Notes under the pieces: generated by a model
The model's input: the letters and a program-made list of their open reading frames with translations, nothing else
Databases searched by the model: none
Told to the model about the DNA's origin: nothing
Made by a program: the position numbers and the translations under genes
Shown here: one piece after another, positions 42,171-53,593 of the stretch
How positions within the stretch are numbered: the stretch's first letter is position 1
Layout: every line of letters begins with the position of its first letter
Origin: Litsea cubeba
Taxonomy: Eukaryota; Streptophyta; Magnoliopsida; Laurales; Lauraceae
DNA: 64,000 nucleotides
NCBI GenBank assembly: GCA_012931725.1
Contig: CM022944.1
Coordinates: 68,341,578-68,405,577, forward strand
Reading direction: 5' to 3'

Positions 42171-43320
42171 ATAATATAAGAACACAATTCTTAAAAGCAA
42201 AAGAAGGGTGAAAACTCCCAAAAAGAAAATGCAATACCTGAAAAGGCCAAAATACCTAAATGAAAAATTAAACAGCCATTAGCTATAGCAGAAGACAGTC
42301 AAAATACCCAGATAAAAAATCACTGAGCCATCAGCTAACGAAGAAAGCACACATCAGAAACTCCAAATATAAGTATCATTAGAATAGATAATGGCAGCAA
42401 ACAGAAAAAAAAAAAAGAGTGGGATGGGGGCTTAAGAAAACATCAAATACATCAACTCAAATGCTAAATATACAAATAAAACCCCGAATTAAGCCATGGG
42501 AAAGCATAATCAATCAAAAACCGAAGGACCCATATGAGCATTCCAATCCATATAGGCAAATAACATAAATCGCTCGTTCATAAGGGGGAGAAAAGAAAAG
42601 GAAAAGGTGGGGTATTAACAAGACATCAAATGCAACAACTCAAACACTGATGGACCGCGCTCCTGCTTGGTTCTACCGAGGTCGGCGGACGTGGGAGTCC
42701 TTTTGGTCCGACCCTTTCGCAACCGGGGGGCAGGGGCGTGCATCAACATTTCTTTTTTTGTGGGTGTGCCAGATTTTCTATTTTTACTTGGAATTGCAAG
42801 TGGTGATCCAGAGATCAACCTTCGCAAGTAAAAAGGAAATCAACTTCTTTCAAGTTTTCCATTGCACATATATTTAAAAAAAGAGACATTTTTTTGATTT
42901 GCCGTGAAAGGCGATTTTTTTGGCATTTATAGCCGATTTTGGCGTTTATAGCCGATTTTTGGCGTTTATAGCCGACTTTGGCGTTTATAGCCGATTTACA
43001 ATCCTTATCAATAATGAAAGACAAGAATTGTGATTTTTGTCTCTTTTAAAAAAATACAAACTACAATGAAAAGCAAGAAAAGGAGGATCTAACTTCTCAG
43101 GAGATTGTGGAGGACTCGTTTAGATTGACGGTCGCAAGCCATATGTGGGCTTCGCCATCATCCATGCAGATGAGAACAGAGGATGCTATTTGATTCACTT
43201 GGCTTGGCTATAACCTCGGGTTTTTAGAAGACAAAGACCAAAGGAAGGTCCTATGTCCAATAAAAAAACGAGTAGACGGGCTGAAAAGCCACATCTAAGC
43301 CATTGGAGGCAGGAGGAGAA
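42171..43320. other. Unassigned region after LINE, with short tandem repeats
   Basis: Two related segments near 42425-42470 and 42610-42650 share CATCAAATGCA-ACAACTCAAA-like sequence. At 42905-42996 the phrase GGCGTTTATAGCCGATTTT recurs four times with a 20-23 base step. No coding frame is convincing. Confidence 0.4.
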
Positions 43321-44957
43321 GGCAAGGACCTTGGGGGGGGTACCCCCCAAGGGACTTTTGTCACCTTGTTGTGGTGGCCGGTGTAGAATTTCCGCAGAGT
43401 TTTCTCTCTTTTTCCTTTCTCTGGATTTCTGTGCTTCTCTCTGTCTGTGTGTCTGTCTCTTTTTTCCGATCTGGATTCCTTTGGAGTGCTCTCCTATTTA
43501 TAGGCTCTTGGTAGCCATTTAGGAGAGCTTATGGGCTTTTAATGTCATTAAGCCACATAATGGGAGGAGTTACAAAATTGAATTGTTTATTTTGTAACTC
43601 CTTTTTCTTGGCTTCTGATTGGCCGGAGGAGATTGAGGGCATTTAATCGCCTTTAATCGCCATGATGGGAGGAGTTTCATGGGTTAAATGCCATGAATCT
43701 CTTGACTTGTAACTCCCAAATGCTTGCTTCTGATTGGGCCGTCCAAAGAAATGGATTAATGACTGTAATAAAGCTAGTCAATTAATCGCATTAAGTGGTC
43801 GCCGAGCAGCTGAAGAGTCGCGGGCCGTGCCACGTCTTTTGGAATTCTTCTGTCGATGATTATCGATGGATCTTCATGTAGATCGACATCAGATGACCAT
43901 GTAATTTCAGGTGTTTGTTGCCAACAGCGGGTCGGTGCCATCTGTCCTGTCGATTTCTCGATCGGTCGGGTGGAAAGCACACTTTTTTTTGGTTGACCGG
44001 GTGGCGATCAATACTGTCTTTGATACTCTTGATGATTTACCCGTGTTTTGGAGGATATCAGAGGACTTGGTGTCTCAAAAGCATGAATTTTGGAAAGTAC
44101 CAGAGGCTGGACCCCTCGAATCGCGAAAAAACGGCGAAAACCGGGGTTTCCGGGGCTTTCCCGGCGACCCCGGGGTCCATGGTCGCCGGCGACCCTGGCC
44201 CAGGGTCGCAGGGGTCTGCGACCCTGGGGGGGTTTTCCCCCTTTTTGGTCCCGTTTTTGCGTCCGTTTTTGCTCTTTTTTGATTTTTTTTTTCTTCTGTA
44301 CTTTTCTTTGACATTTTGATCATTTATTGGCCTGATTTCTTTGTAGGAAACCTGATGAGAATCCTTGCATTTTATTTTGCAAAGTTTCCAATTTCCTGAG
44401 AAAGCCGAAGACTTTGTCGCGCAGAGTTGCCGATTTCCCGTCAGAAGCTGAAACTGGGTCAAACGATGTCGGAATGACCTGAAATTTGGTGTGAAGCCTG
44501 CTGAGCAATAAATAAGACCAACCATAGGCTTTTGTTTGAGTTTTGAAGCCGTTTGGGGTCCTATCACCTGTAGACTTGCTTTTTGTCGCGATGAAGATGT
44601 CGCGGTTTGATGTGCGGTCAACCGATGTCCGATTGACTTGAAATTTGACAGGGAACCTATTGGAGTCATTTTAAGATGATCCATAGGTTCTGTCTTGGAA
44701 ACCATGGTCCCGGAGAGCTTTACCACCGAGAGGCTTGATTTGGCTGTCGGAGAAGCGAAGTTAGGCCAAATGATCTTGAAATGGCTTGAAACTTCTTGTG
44801 TACTCCTCTTTTGGCTGTCTGGATGAATCTTGCAGTTTTTGTTTGATTCTGACAAGATTTGATTTTTGGAAGCAGCATTGCCTATTTATGGCAGGTTGCG
44901 ACTTCATGTAGCTCTTTGGATCTTGAAAAGGCAAAGTGACATTTTTTGGTGTCAACA
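43320..44957 (-). repeat. 3' LTR of element D
   Basis: The minus strand begins TGTTGACACCAAAAAATGTC at 44957, right after a purine tract at 44958-44971 (minus CTCGAGGGGGCATT). That places this LTR at the element's 3' end. A TATA box (CCTATAAATAGG, minus) at 43493-43503 and a CT/GA-rich leader follow. The left limit is uncertain; it may lie near the palindrome at 43331-43352. Its first 752 bases equal 23125-23876. Confidence 0.65.
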
Positions 44958-45183
44958 AATGCCCCCTCGAGGTACAGCGGCGAGTTGCTTAACTTTTGTA
45001 GTCGATGTGCCTCGAGAGATTTTTTGAAGGAGAGCCTGTGACTTGACCAAGAGTCTTTGAGCAATCTTTCTTTTTGGTATTTGTAGCCTTTTGAGCTTCC
45101 AGGGGAATTTTATGGTAGTGAAAGGGATCACGTACCATGTCGAGGCAAAGTTTGAAGATGACATCAGGGATGTGGATTTGGGT

Positions 45184-45420
45184 TTTGACCTTGTGACCTA
45201 ACAGGCTATATATGGCAGGTTAGGGGGTCGGGTTTGGTTTGATCGTGTGACCCAACAAGCTGTATGTGGAATGTTGGGGGATCAATTTTGGTCTTGATCT
45301 TGTGACCTAACAGGCTGTATGTGGCAAGTTAGGGGATCAGGTTTTGGTTTTTGGTTTTGGTCTTGTGACCTAACAGGCTGTATGTGGCAGGTTAGGGGAC
45401 CAGGTTTTGGTTTGATTTTT
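45184..45420. repeat. Four imperfect tandem repeats of 53-63 bp
   Basis: The phrase TTGTGACCTAACAGGCTGTA recurs at about 45191, 45244, 45300 and 45363. Each unit contains CCTAACAGG...CAGGTTAGG, able to form a small hairpin. Confidence 0.85.
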
Positions 45421-45607
45421 GTGAAATGTCAATTTCAAGATTTGGCTCAATTTGGTAGATGAGGCTGGATGGTTTGATTTTTGGAAGCTCATGGGGCTTG
45501 GAATTTTCTTTTGTATGGTCCAATCAACTCAAAAGAGGCATGGAACCATTTTTGTATGCTCTTGGTAAGAGGGATTTCTCTTTGACTAAAAGCCCAAAAT
45601 TTTTCTT

Positions 45608-45641
<34 letters not shown>
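45608..45641. repeat. Long T homopolymer
   Basis: About 33 T residues in a row on the plus strand. Further T-rich runs at 46400-46740 give Phe- or Lys-rich chance frames. Confidence 0.9.
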
Positions 45642-45642
<1 letters not shown>

Positions 45643-45822
45643 TTGTGCCTAGGTGGTCAAACCTGGCTCATATGGGCTAACCCATGGACCTTAAGCTTTT
45701 GAAAATGGCTTAGATCTCATATGGTGTCATTTTTGTAAGAATATCCAAAAATCTCTCATTTGGATAGAGAATATCTAAGAATATCTTTACTTGGAGAAAT
45801 CTCTCATGATCCCTTTATTTTT

Positions 45823-46140
45823 GGGATAGAATATCTCAAGATATCTTTCTTTTGGGAAAGAATCCGTCATAGATTGATTTTAGGAGAAAATCTCTCAATA
45901 TCCCTTTATTTTGGGATAGGATATCTCAAGATATCTTCTTTTGGGAAAGAATCCGTCATAGATTGATTTTAGGAGAAAATCTCTCAATATCCCTTTATTT
46001 GGGATAGGATATCTCAAGATATCTTTCTTTTGGGAAAGAATCCGTCATAGATTGATTTTAGGAGAAAATCTCTCAAGATCCCTTTATTTTGGGATAGGAT
46101 ATCTCAAGATATCTTTCTTTTGGGAAAGAATCTTTCTTTT
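45823..46140. repeat. Tandem repeats of about 91 bp, nearly four copies
   Basis: The unit contains GGGATAGGATATCTCAAGATAT and GAATCCGTCATAGATTGATT. It repeats from 45823 to 46140 with few changes, ending in a partial unit. It sits just upstream of the antisense promoter at 46203. Confidence 0.9.
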
Positions 46141-46202
46141 GGTAAGGTTACTAATTAGTAACACTTACCTCTTTCTTCTTTCCTTCTTTGGTTTGCTCTC
46201 CT

Positions 46203-47292
46203 CTATAAAAGCAAGGAGAAGGTTGGATCTCTTGCTCTTACTACTTTCTTTTGCAATAATCTCAAGAGGGCTTCAAGACCAAGATTTTTCTTCTTCAGAT
46301 CTTCAAGAGTTTTCTTCTTCTTCTCCATCAATGGCTTCAAGTAAGTTCTTCTTTTTTCTTTTTAAGAAAACTTCATTTGTAGGAAAAAAAAGTTCTTTCT
46401 CTTTTTTTTTTTTGTTTCTTTTCTTTTTTCTTCTTTTTTTTTTTTGTTCACGTGTTTGCCTCCCTTTTTTTTTTACACGTGTTTTTTTTTTTTTTGCTTT
46501 TTTTTCTTTTTTTTTTTTTTTTTTTTTTTTTTTTATTGTGTGGGCCGTACGGACAGATCCGTTCGGTTCTGGCCGTACGGCCACGTGGCCTGTGGGCCAG
46601 CCCGTTTTTTTTTTTCTTTTTTTTCTCTTTTTTTTTTTTTCTCCCCTTTTTTTTTTGAGAGAGTTTTTTCTTTCTCTTTTTTTTTGTTTTCTTTCCCCTC
46701 TTTTTTTTTTTTAGAGAAGTTTCTTTTCTTTTTTTTTTCTCATCATGATAATGCATTTTTTTTTCGCAAATCTAGATGTTCATGCATGCCTTTAATTTGT
46801 AAATTAAATTTGTGGCATGATGTGATTGCATACCTGAAAGTGTTTGCAAATTTGGGAACTTGGAGCTCGCAGTGATGTTGAGCCCTTCCTGATTTGCGGA
46901 GACTTTTAGGTTTCGAAAGTTTGGAGTTTCGGAGCTCGCAGCGATGTTGAGCCCATCTTCAAGCTTTCTATTTCTTTCGGGATAGTTCCTTTTCTTCGGA
47001 ATTGCCCCGTCATCATGTCAAAATTTCGCCAGATTTTTTTTTAGCGAGATTCTGTCATTTTGATGTTTGATCTTTTTCTTTTCCATCCTTTTCAGGTGGT
47101 TCCTCCAGAGCGAACAAGGGTAAAGAGCCTGCTACAGCGTACCTCGTCGATCTTCTAGATCTTCTAATCCGGCCGTTCAGCAGGCTTTTGAGAAGGTCCA
47201 GTATGTTGAAAGAAACCTGGAAGAGTGCGACTCATTTTGATTTTTGCAGGATTATGCTTTATTTCTCTAGATTACAGTTTTCTAGGAGATAA
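46203..47292 (+). pseudogene. Antisense gene start of element D, two exons
   Basis: A TATA box (CTATAAAAGC, 46203-46212) precedes ATG at 46331. Exon 1 is only ATGGCTTCAA (46331-46340), followed by donor GTAAGT. A T-rich intron of about 750 bases runs to TTTTCAG, and exon 2 starts at 47096. The joined start reads MASSGSSRANKGKEPAT. After that a shifted frame gives a more natural sequence (AVQQAFEKVQYVERNLEEC), so exon 2 probably holds a frameshift. The element is cut soon after. The first intron is nearly pure T-runs in places (46400-46740). Function is unknown. Confidence 0.5.
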
Positions 47293-47743
47293 AGTGTCCA
47301 GTATGTGGTGAATCATGTTTATTATTATTTTGGGTCAACTGCTCTTCTACAAATGCCCATTTTTTACTTTAAGGTACGTCGCCCTAGGATTGTCTTTATT
47401 TCTGTCTTAGGCCTTCTTATCAGAAATACCCTTCAAGAGAATCTGTCATCCAACTTGGATATCCTTTTTCTGCAAATTCAAAATTGAGTGATCTCATGTG
47501 TGGTAGCCTCTAGTCTTTCAGTTGGATATAATCTGTGCTTCAGGAGTGGTGTTGGCTAGAGTTAATTGACAACCATCACATTTTTTGTTTTATATGTCCT
47601 TTTTTGGCCCCTCCACATGATGGAATGTTCAACCTGAAAGTCTAGCCTGAATATGGTGGGAAGTCTGGGCGAAGTGGGTCTTTCTGATTTGGGATTCCAA
47701 ATTTCCAATGCTCCCTAGAGCATGGGAAATGGTTAAGTTGATC
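47293..47743. other. Unassigned region before MITE
   Basis: No coding or repeat signal identified. The last eight bases, AGTTGATC at 47736-47743, are the target-site copy of the MITE. Confidence 0.4.
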
Positions 47744-48536
47744 CAAGGATGAAAATAGCGGTAGCGGGGGGCGTAGCGGCCCGCCGCCAAACCGCTACGA
47801 TGCGGGCGATACGTAGCGTAGCGGGGATACGTAGCGGCGTAGCGGTGCGATTTGAAAAAATCGCCCAAAAAATCTGAAAAAATTCCAGAAAATCCAGAAA
47901 ATTGTAAAATGAAAGAATATGTGGTTCTTTTGCAAAAGTAAATAAGAAAAGGGGGCGTAGCGGTCCCCTCATTGTATGAGGTCCTGTATCGCTATATAAA
48001 TAGAAAATAATAATAATGATAATTTTTTTCACATGTGTTCATGTTGTTTAGTTATGCTAACTTAGAAACTAATGAAAGGCTCATAAAAGAAAAAACGTCA
48101 TGAAGTCAAGACTTAGGAGTACCTAGAGAAAAAAATACATCTACCAAAGGGGGTGTCTAATAGGATGTACTTAGAGAAGAATTCTTAAGAAGAACTCTCT
48201 GTATCGACTATAATTCGGCGAGATCCTGTGCTTTTTGGTGTTCTTTTAAACATAAAAGGGTAGAAGAATTGTGTAGAAATGTTATTTGGAAAGAAGAATA
48301 AAAGAATTAAGTATTATCATGCATTTTAAAAAAGTTTGAAAAAAAAATTTTCTCACCCCGTAGCGGCCCCGTAGCGGTCCGTAGCGGCCCGTAGCGGCCT
48401 CGTAGCGGCCCCGTAGCGGACGTAGCGGCCGCTACGGGTGTGATAGGCGATAAATCGGCCGTAGCGTGGCGGTGGCCACCGCTACGGCCGATATATCGGC
48501 CGCTACGCTACGTAGCGGCCGATATTTTCATCCATG
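47744..48536. mobile_element. hAT-type MITE rich in GTAGCGG repeats
   Basis: A 793-bp non-coding element with terminal inverted repeats CAAGGATGAAAATA (left) and CATGGATGAAAATA (right, reversed). It is flanked by an exact 8-bp duplication, AGTTGATC, at 47736-47743 and 48537-48544. The ends are packed with GTAGCGG/CCGCTAC motifs (47757-47850 and 48355-48520), while the middle is AT-rich. An 8-bp duplication with CA-starting ends fits hAT. Dense subterminal motifs are where hAT transposases bind. It has no transposase and would be moved in trans. Confidence 0.88.
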
Positions 48537-48544
48537 AGTTGATC

Positions 48545-49703
48545 TCTTACCACTTATTACGGAATGAAATTCCACATGTGTGATAGTTTGGGCTAGTGGT
48601 AAAGCAAGCTGCCTTGGTTGATTCATTAGATGGGTTGGACGATTTCCTAAACAGGTCCCAGGTCTCTTTTGTTCACATTCTTAGAGACAAGTGGTAAAGC
48701 AAGCTGCCTTGGTTGATTCATTAGATGGGTTGGAGGATTTCCTAAATAGGTCCCAGGTCTCTTTTGTTCACATTCTTAGAGACGAGTGGTAAAGCTGTTA
48801 GTTTTATGGACTCAATCCAGTAGATGATATAATAAATTGATTAATTTCTTTATTTATCAGTATATTCATGATTTCTTTTCATGAGATAAATGGTGATTTA
48901 TTATATACTTGCACATAACGAATACGAATGACATGATGGTTCATGAGATGAACCGGGGTCCACAAGTATATTAGATGTAACACATGTGTATGGATGAGAT
49001 CCACATACGGGAGACATGTGTGACAAATCTTATACTTAAATATCTTCACAACCAGTGATGAGACTGGACATCTCATACTGACAAGGTTGCAGCACTTTGA
49101 TCACTATGAGATAGTGTGATTTGTCTCGATCATCAGAATGGAAGATTCTGGATCATAGTGCTGGTACATTGGATGTATTGAAGGATCATGAGAAGCACCT
49201 TATAAACACTGTCTTTATTTTAAGGTCTGCTCTCATAATTCCCTAGCAATAGGCTCTCAATCCTGAGACATTAATGAACTCAAGTTTCTATCTATTCATT
49301 TGCTTTGAGTCACCAATGAGTGAGGCCAACTGTAGGTCAACACCTCGGTGATTTGGGTACGTGGTAGTAGAGCTGTGGGAACATTCAATAGTCAAGATGG
49401 AATCTATCTCTAATATCCCCTTGTGCCAATTAATGGATTTATCATTGGTAAGTGCGCACCCATTCCGATTAAGAGTTAATTGGAAAGGTACCTATTGATC
49501 ATTATAATTAATTGGGACTCAAGGATAATAAGATATGGATCTATTTTGGAAGACAGGTCCAATTGATCCATGGATATTGATAGAGGGGTCTACTTGTGGT
49601 AATGAGGAAGTTTAGGGTCTTCTATGTAATATTCCTAAGACTGGAGTTCAATTGCATTTATATAGTGGAGTTATTTGCAATTAACTGTGGGCCCGGATTA
49701 CAC
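48545..49703. other. Unassigned region left of element B, with 95-bp tandem duplication
   Basis: A segment starting AGTGGTAAAGCAAGCTGCC at 48595 is repeated at 48690 with a 95-bp period and three or four changes, and a short third start follows at 48785. The rest (48800-49700) is AT-rich, non-coding and probably an old retroelement flank. No PPR sequence is present here, although the PPR gene should continue on this side of element B. Confidence 0.55.
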
Positions 49704-50571
49704 ATGACCCACAATAACTGGGGAGCCTTAGAGGACTTATCCAACGATGGTGATGACTGGGTACCATCCGAAAGCCTGAAAGAAGAGCAAACGGTCAGAG
49801 GACCCTGGCCTGGGTGGCGCAAGGCTCTCCGATGCCAAAGTCAGTGAATGAACTGGAACAATGGAAGGAGAGGAAGAAGAGAGGCGAGTAACAGCTCTGT
49901 GGGTTGTATTGTGCGTACCTTACATGTGAAATGCAGTTATATTTATAGATGATTAGGAAGATATCTTGGACGATATCTTGGCATGGGTCTCATGATTCGA
50001 CTGGGAAGTCATGATCAGCCCACGTTGCAATTAATGCGGTCCAATCCAGCCCACTCCGCATTTAATGCCAGTCGGATCAGCCCACGTTGCATTAAATGCG
50101 CGTCACGTTGGGCCAGATCGTGTTGGGCGCCTTTGACGGTTGGGGTACCATCGGATCCGCCCTCGGGCCTTGCCCTGATGTGGCTTCAGCCGCTGGATGC
50201 CGCCATGTCAGATATCTGGCGAAGATTGTGGATGGCTGGATGTCGCACCTGTCTCACTGGCTCGCCCCCCTATTCCTCCACGTGCCTGATGACGTGGGGG
50301 ATGAGGGGTGCGAGTGGAAGTTCTTTCGTGCCTCGGCTTTCGTCCTGGCTCCTTCAGCCGGGGTGGAGCTCTCAGCCAAGATGGGCACATGGGGTAGTCG
50401 AGCTCGGCGCTAGCAGCCTGGAGCTACTTGACTTCGGCCGAGGCCTCCGCCCTGCTAGCCGAGGTGAGTTTGGTGCCACGTGGATGGCACGCGGATGGCA
50501 CGTGAGAGTGCTTAGTCTCATCTGATGGCTGTGATTAGCTTAATCCTGTGTTCCGGAAATCACCCCACACA
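49704..50571 (-). repeat. 3' LTR of element B, end truncated
   Basis: It matches the 5' LTR at 61416-62303 with roughly eighteen differences by eye, more than in element A. The terminal TGTAGGTGTAGAAAATA-type bases are absent; the sequence before ATGACCCACAATAA is foreign. The PPT (minus CTAGGGGGCAAT) follows at 50572-50583. Confidence 0.88.
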
Positions 50572-50842
50572 ATTGCCCCCTAGCTTTTGACCTTTTAAGC
50601 GTCCTAGCCTTTAGTGGTCGGAAGCTAGAAAACTCGTCTGGGGATGCGGCGATCATTTGCTTAGTGTCATTTCAACTTTTCTGAAGCAGTAAATGCTCTG
50701 TCCTATCTGTCCTGGGAGGCGAATCGATGGCCACACGCGTAGCCTCTTCCCTGGTCGCGCTGTCTCATTGATGGAACGGGCGCGGATCGCGAAATCCGTC
50801 CTTTCAAATTTCGAAAGAAGAGCGCGCCGAGGGTTCCCTTTT

Positions 50843-50853
50843 CATAAATAGGG
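50843..50853 (+). promoter_or_regulatory. TATA box of antisense gene in element B
   Basis: CATAAATAGGG, identical to the motif at 3139-3149 in A and about 230 bases before the ATG at 51081. Confidence 0.6.
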
Positions 50854-51080
50854 CTGCCATCTTCCTTTCTTGTTTCTGATTTCCTTTCGCCTTCGTCTTC
50901 GTCTTTGATTTCTGCTCTGCTGCTCGAGATCTTTCTAGCGAGGACGACCATAGGACGTGCTCGGACCTGTTCTTGAGTTGCCCCTTTGTCTCTGTATGTT
51001 GCTTCGTGCCTCTGTCTAGCTTTTCTTTGGGGTTTCGCGACTTTTAGGGTTTAGCTTTTGCTGTCACCCCTTCTTTAGAC

Positions 51081-53593
51081 ATGGGCACCCCTAGGTTCGA
51101 TCTAGATACTGAAGAGGGCATAGCCAGATTTAGGGTTGCTTACAGTATTCCGGAGGGAGTCCTCCTCAAACCGGCTGACTCCGTCGACTATGCCACGATG
51201 CGCTGGTCCTGCGGCTGGATGCCGTTCCCTCTGATCTTCGTGATCGAGGGCGGGGTCAGATTTCCTCTGCACCCCTTGCTTAGGGCTTGCCTCAGTAGCT
51301 GGTCCTTTACCCCGTGCCAGCTGATGCCTAATGGCTATAAGGTCATCATGGGCACGGCAAAACTGAATGAGATTCTGGGGACCGACCTAGGTGTCCACGA
51401 TATCGAGGACACCTACGATATCTGCAAGGCTGGGGAAGGAAAATATTATCTCCGGGTGAAGCCGCAGCGAAGGGGCTTCGTCCTGGCCTTGGAGGATTCG
51501 AGTAAGAATGCCGAGGAAGCTTTCTTCTGTGTGTCGGGGGACTGGGAGTTCGGCGCTGGCGAGAGCAGGAGGCTGATGGTCCCACGTCGCCCCGGGACTG
51601 TCCCAAGTAAACACCGCTCCTTTTCTCTTACCTGCTTTGCTTGATCTCGATGAAGCCCACTCTAACTGTTTGTTGTGCAGAGGCAGGCGCGAGGCGACGC
51701 CGAGCTGCGAGTGAAGGCTGGAGGAGGAACGCCGACGACATCAACAAGGTTGAGAGTACAAGGGGCACGAGACCAGGTCGGCGTGGAAGCTGCTCGGTTA
51801 CACGCCGAGGTATCGTGGCCACTACAGGAGAACCGGAGTAGACGAGGTGGACGAGGCGCACCCTGATCGTCCTACCGTCTCCGTTGCAGTGCCTGCCGGG
51901 ATCCCTTTGACCGATCCCGCTGCGAGCCGAGCTGCGTCTGGTGCCGAGGCGTCCACTTCTAGTTCGGAGCCACCAAACCTGACGCAGATTGTGGACGCTT
52001 ATTCTTCCGATAGAGAAGAAGGCATGGAGGGAAGCTCAAGGGAGCCAGTTGTGAAGGACCTGGCGGCCAAGTTCAGGCTGAGGTCCTCATCTTCTGGGGC
52101 ACCATCATCTGCCAGTACCCGCTCAGCTTCAGGCTCGGGGGGTGCTGGCGCTTCTTCTGCTCCTGCCCCTGCTCCGAGCGGGGGAGTTCGGCGACGCTCG
52201 CCGGATCGCTCGAAGGAGGGGTCCCCGCCCAGGAAGAAGTCCAAGGCGGGGGAGAAGGACTTGGGGGCTGAACAGCCTCCGAAGGGCAAAACCCCTGCGC
52301 GGGCCCCCGGAGTCAAGGCTCCAACTGAAAAGAGTGCACCGGCTGAGAAGAGTGCACCAGCTGAGAAGAGCGTGCCGGCCAGCAAGTTGACCGACGGGAC
52401 GGCCCGCGAGCTCACCATCTCGGCGGGGCAAGGGTCTGGATCGTCCTCCGGACCCCGAACTACCCCAGCGCCATGGAGGCCGAGGATGGAAACGCAGCCC
52501 GGTAAGCCTCTGAGCGTCGAGGATCGGCTGCTGGGGAATGCCGACGTCATTGGAGCTCTCGCCAAGGTCTGCGCTCTGTCGCGGGACATGGAGACGCACG
52601 AGAGGTTCGACAACGAGAGCCTGATGGTCTTAGCGATTCAGGCTAACCTTCTGGTAAGCGTTTTCAGCGTTTTTCTTCAAGTAATTTGGCTCGACTGCCC
52701 CAGCTTGACCCATCTTTCTCCATTTGCAGAATGTGCAGAGGCTCCTGACCGTGGTGGGACGGAGTGACAGGAACACCGCACGGGTCACTCAGCTGGAGTC
52801 CGAGAGGGATAAGCTGAAGAAGGAGCTGGAAGAGCAGCGGAAGGGAATGGAGGGGCTGAAGAAGGCCAGCGCTGAAGAGTCTGCTCGGCTGGCGTCGGCT
52901 CTGACTGATGTTGCCGAGCTCACGTCGAGAGCTAATCATTTGAAGGGCGAGGTCTGGGCGAGAAACAAGAGGACCGCCGAGCTGGAGTCGGAACTGGCCA
53001 GATCGAAGGCTGAATCGGCGGCCGAGGGGACGAAGCTGCGCGGGGAGGTGCTGGCCGGGCGCGCTGAAAGGGAGAAGCTGAAAATGGCGAACGCCGAGCT
53101 GGAAAAGGAGAAGGCCTCCCTTCTGTCCGAGGCCCAATCTGCTTTCTAAAAGGGGGTGGGCCATGCCACGGAGCTATACGAGAAGCAGGTGGAGGAGATC
53201 ACCTCCATTCTGTTCGAGGAAGGATGCCTGGCCGCACTGAGACGTGCGGGGGTTCCCGAAGACCACCCTGTCTATCGGGACCTGCCGAAGTACTCGGACC
53301 CGACTCCTGAGCCGAGCTCTGCTCCTGCGGCTGGAAGTGCCCCTGACGAAGCTCCTGCAGTCGCTCCTGCTCCAGACGATGCTCCAGCTGCCCCGGCCCT
53401 TAGCGATGCCCCGGTTGCCAGCGACGCTTCGGCCGTGCCCCAAGGTGAGGCCTCCTCTGCCCCTGCTTCGGCTGAGGTACTGGTTGAAGCCCCTTCTGCC
53501 AGCGACGCTCCAAGCAAGGTCACGGTTTCGGCCGAAGCCATTGGTTCAGCAGATATGGTGATCGACCTGGTGGAGTCGCCGAAACCACAGTAG
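51081..53593 (+). pseudogene. Antisense gene of element B, Transposase_28-like with coiled coil
   Basis: Same three-exon structure as in A: exon 1 at 51081-51606, exon 2 at 51681-52653, exon 3 at 52730-53593 (acceptor TTTGCAG). Exon 1 has the PF04195-like segment (GGVRFPLHPLLRACLSSW). Exon 2 ends in NESLMVLAIQANLL. Exon 3 opens with a long heptad coiled coil (QLESERDKLKKELEEQRKGM) and ends in a Pro/Ala tail. A one-base deletion near 51753 shifts exon 2, and TAA at 53147-53149 replaces a CAA present in A. The stops found in A are absent here, so the two copies decayed independently from an open parent. Product function is unknown. Confidence 0.82.

Larger units (their letters stand above)
44958..47292 (-). 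mobile_element. 3' internal region of element D (Tat-like)
   Basis: Internal sequence beside the 3' LTR that holds tandem repeats and an antisense gene start but no pol. The layout (purine tract, tandem repeats, antisense TATA and spliced gene) mirrors elements A and B, so D is probably also of the Tat group, though no protein of its own confirms this. It is cut at about 47300. Confidence 0.5.

Noticed and set aside
42655..42745. GC-rich segment that looked like a structured RNA
   Set aside because: It does not match 5S rRNA, tRNA or snRNA features as I know them, and no clear fold was found by eye.
46303..46756. Lys-rich and Phe-rich frames at 46.3-46.8 kb
   Set aside because: They are translations of T homopolymer runs in a predicted intron.
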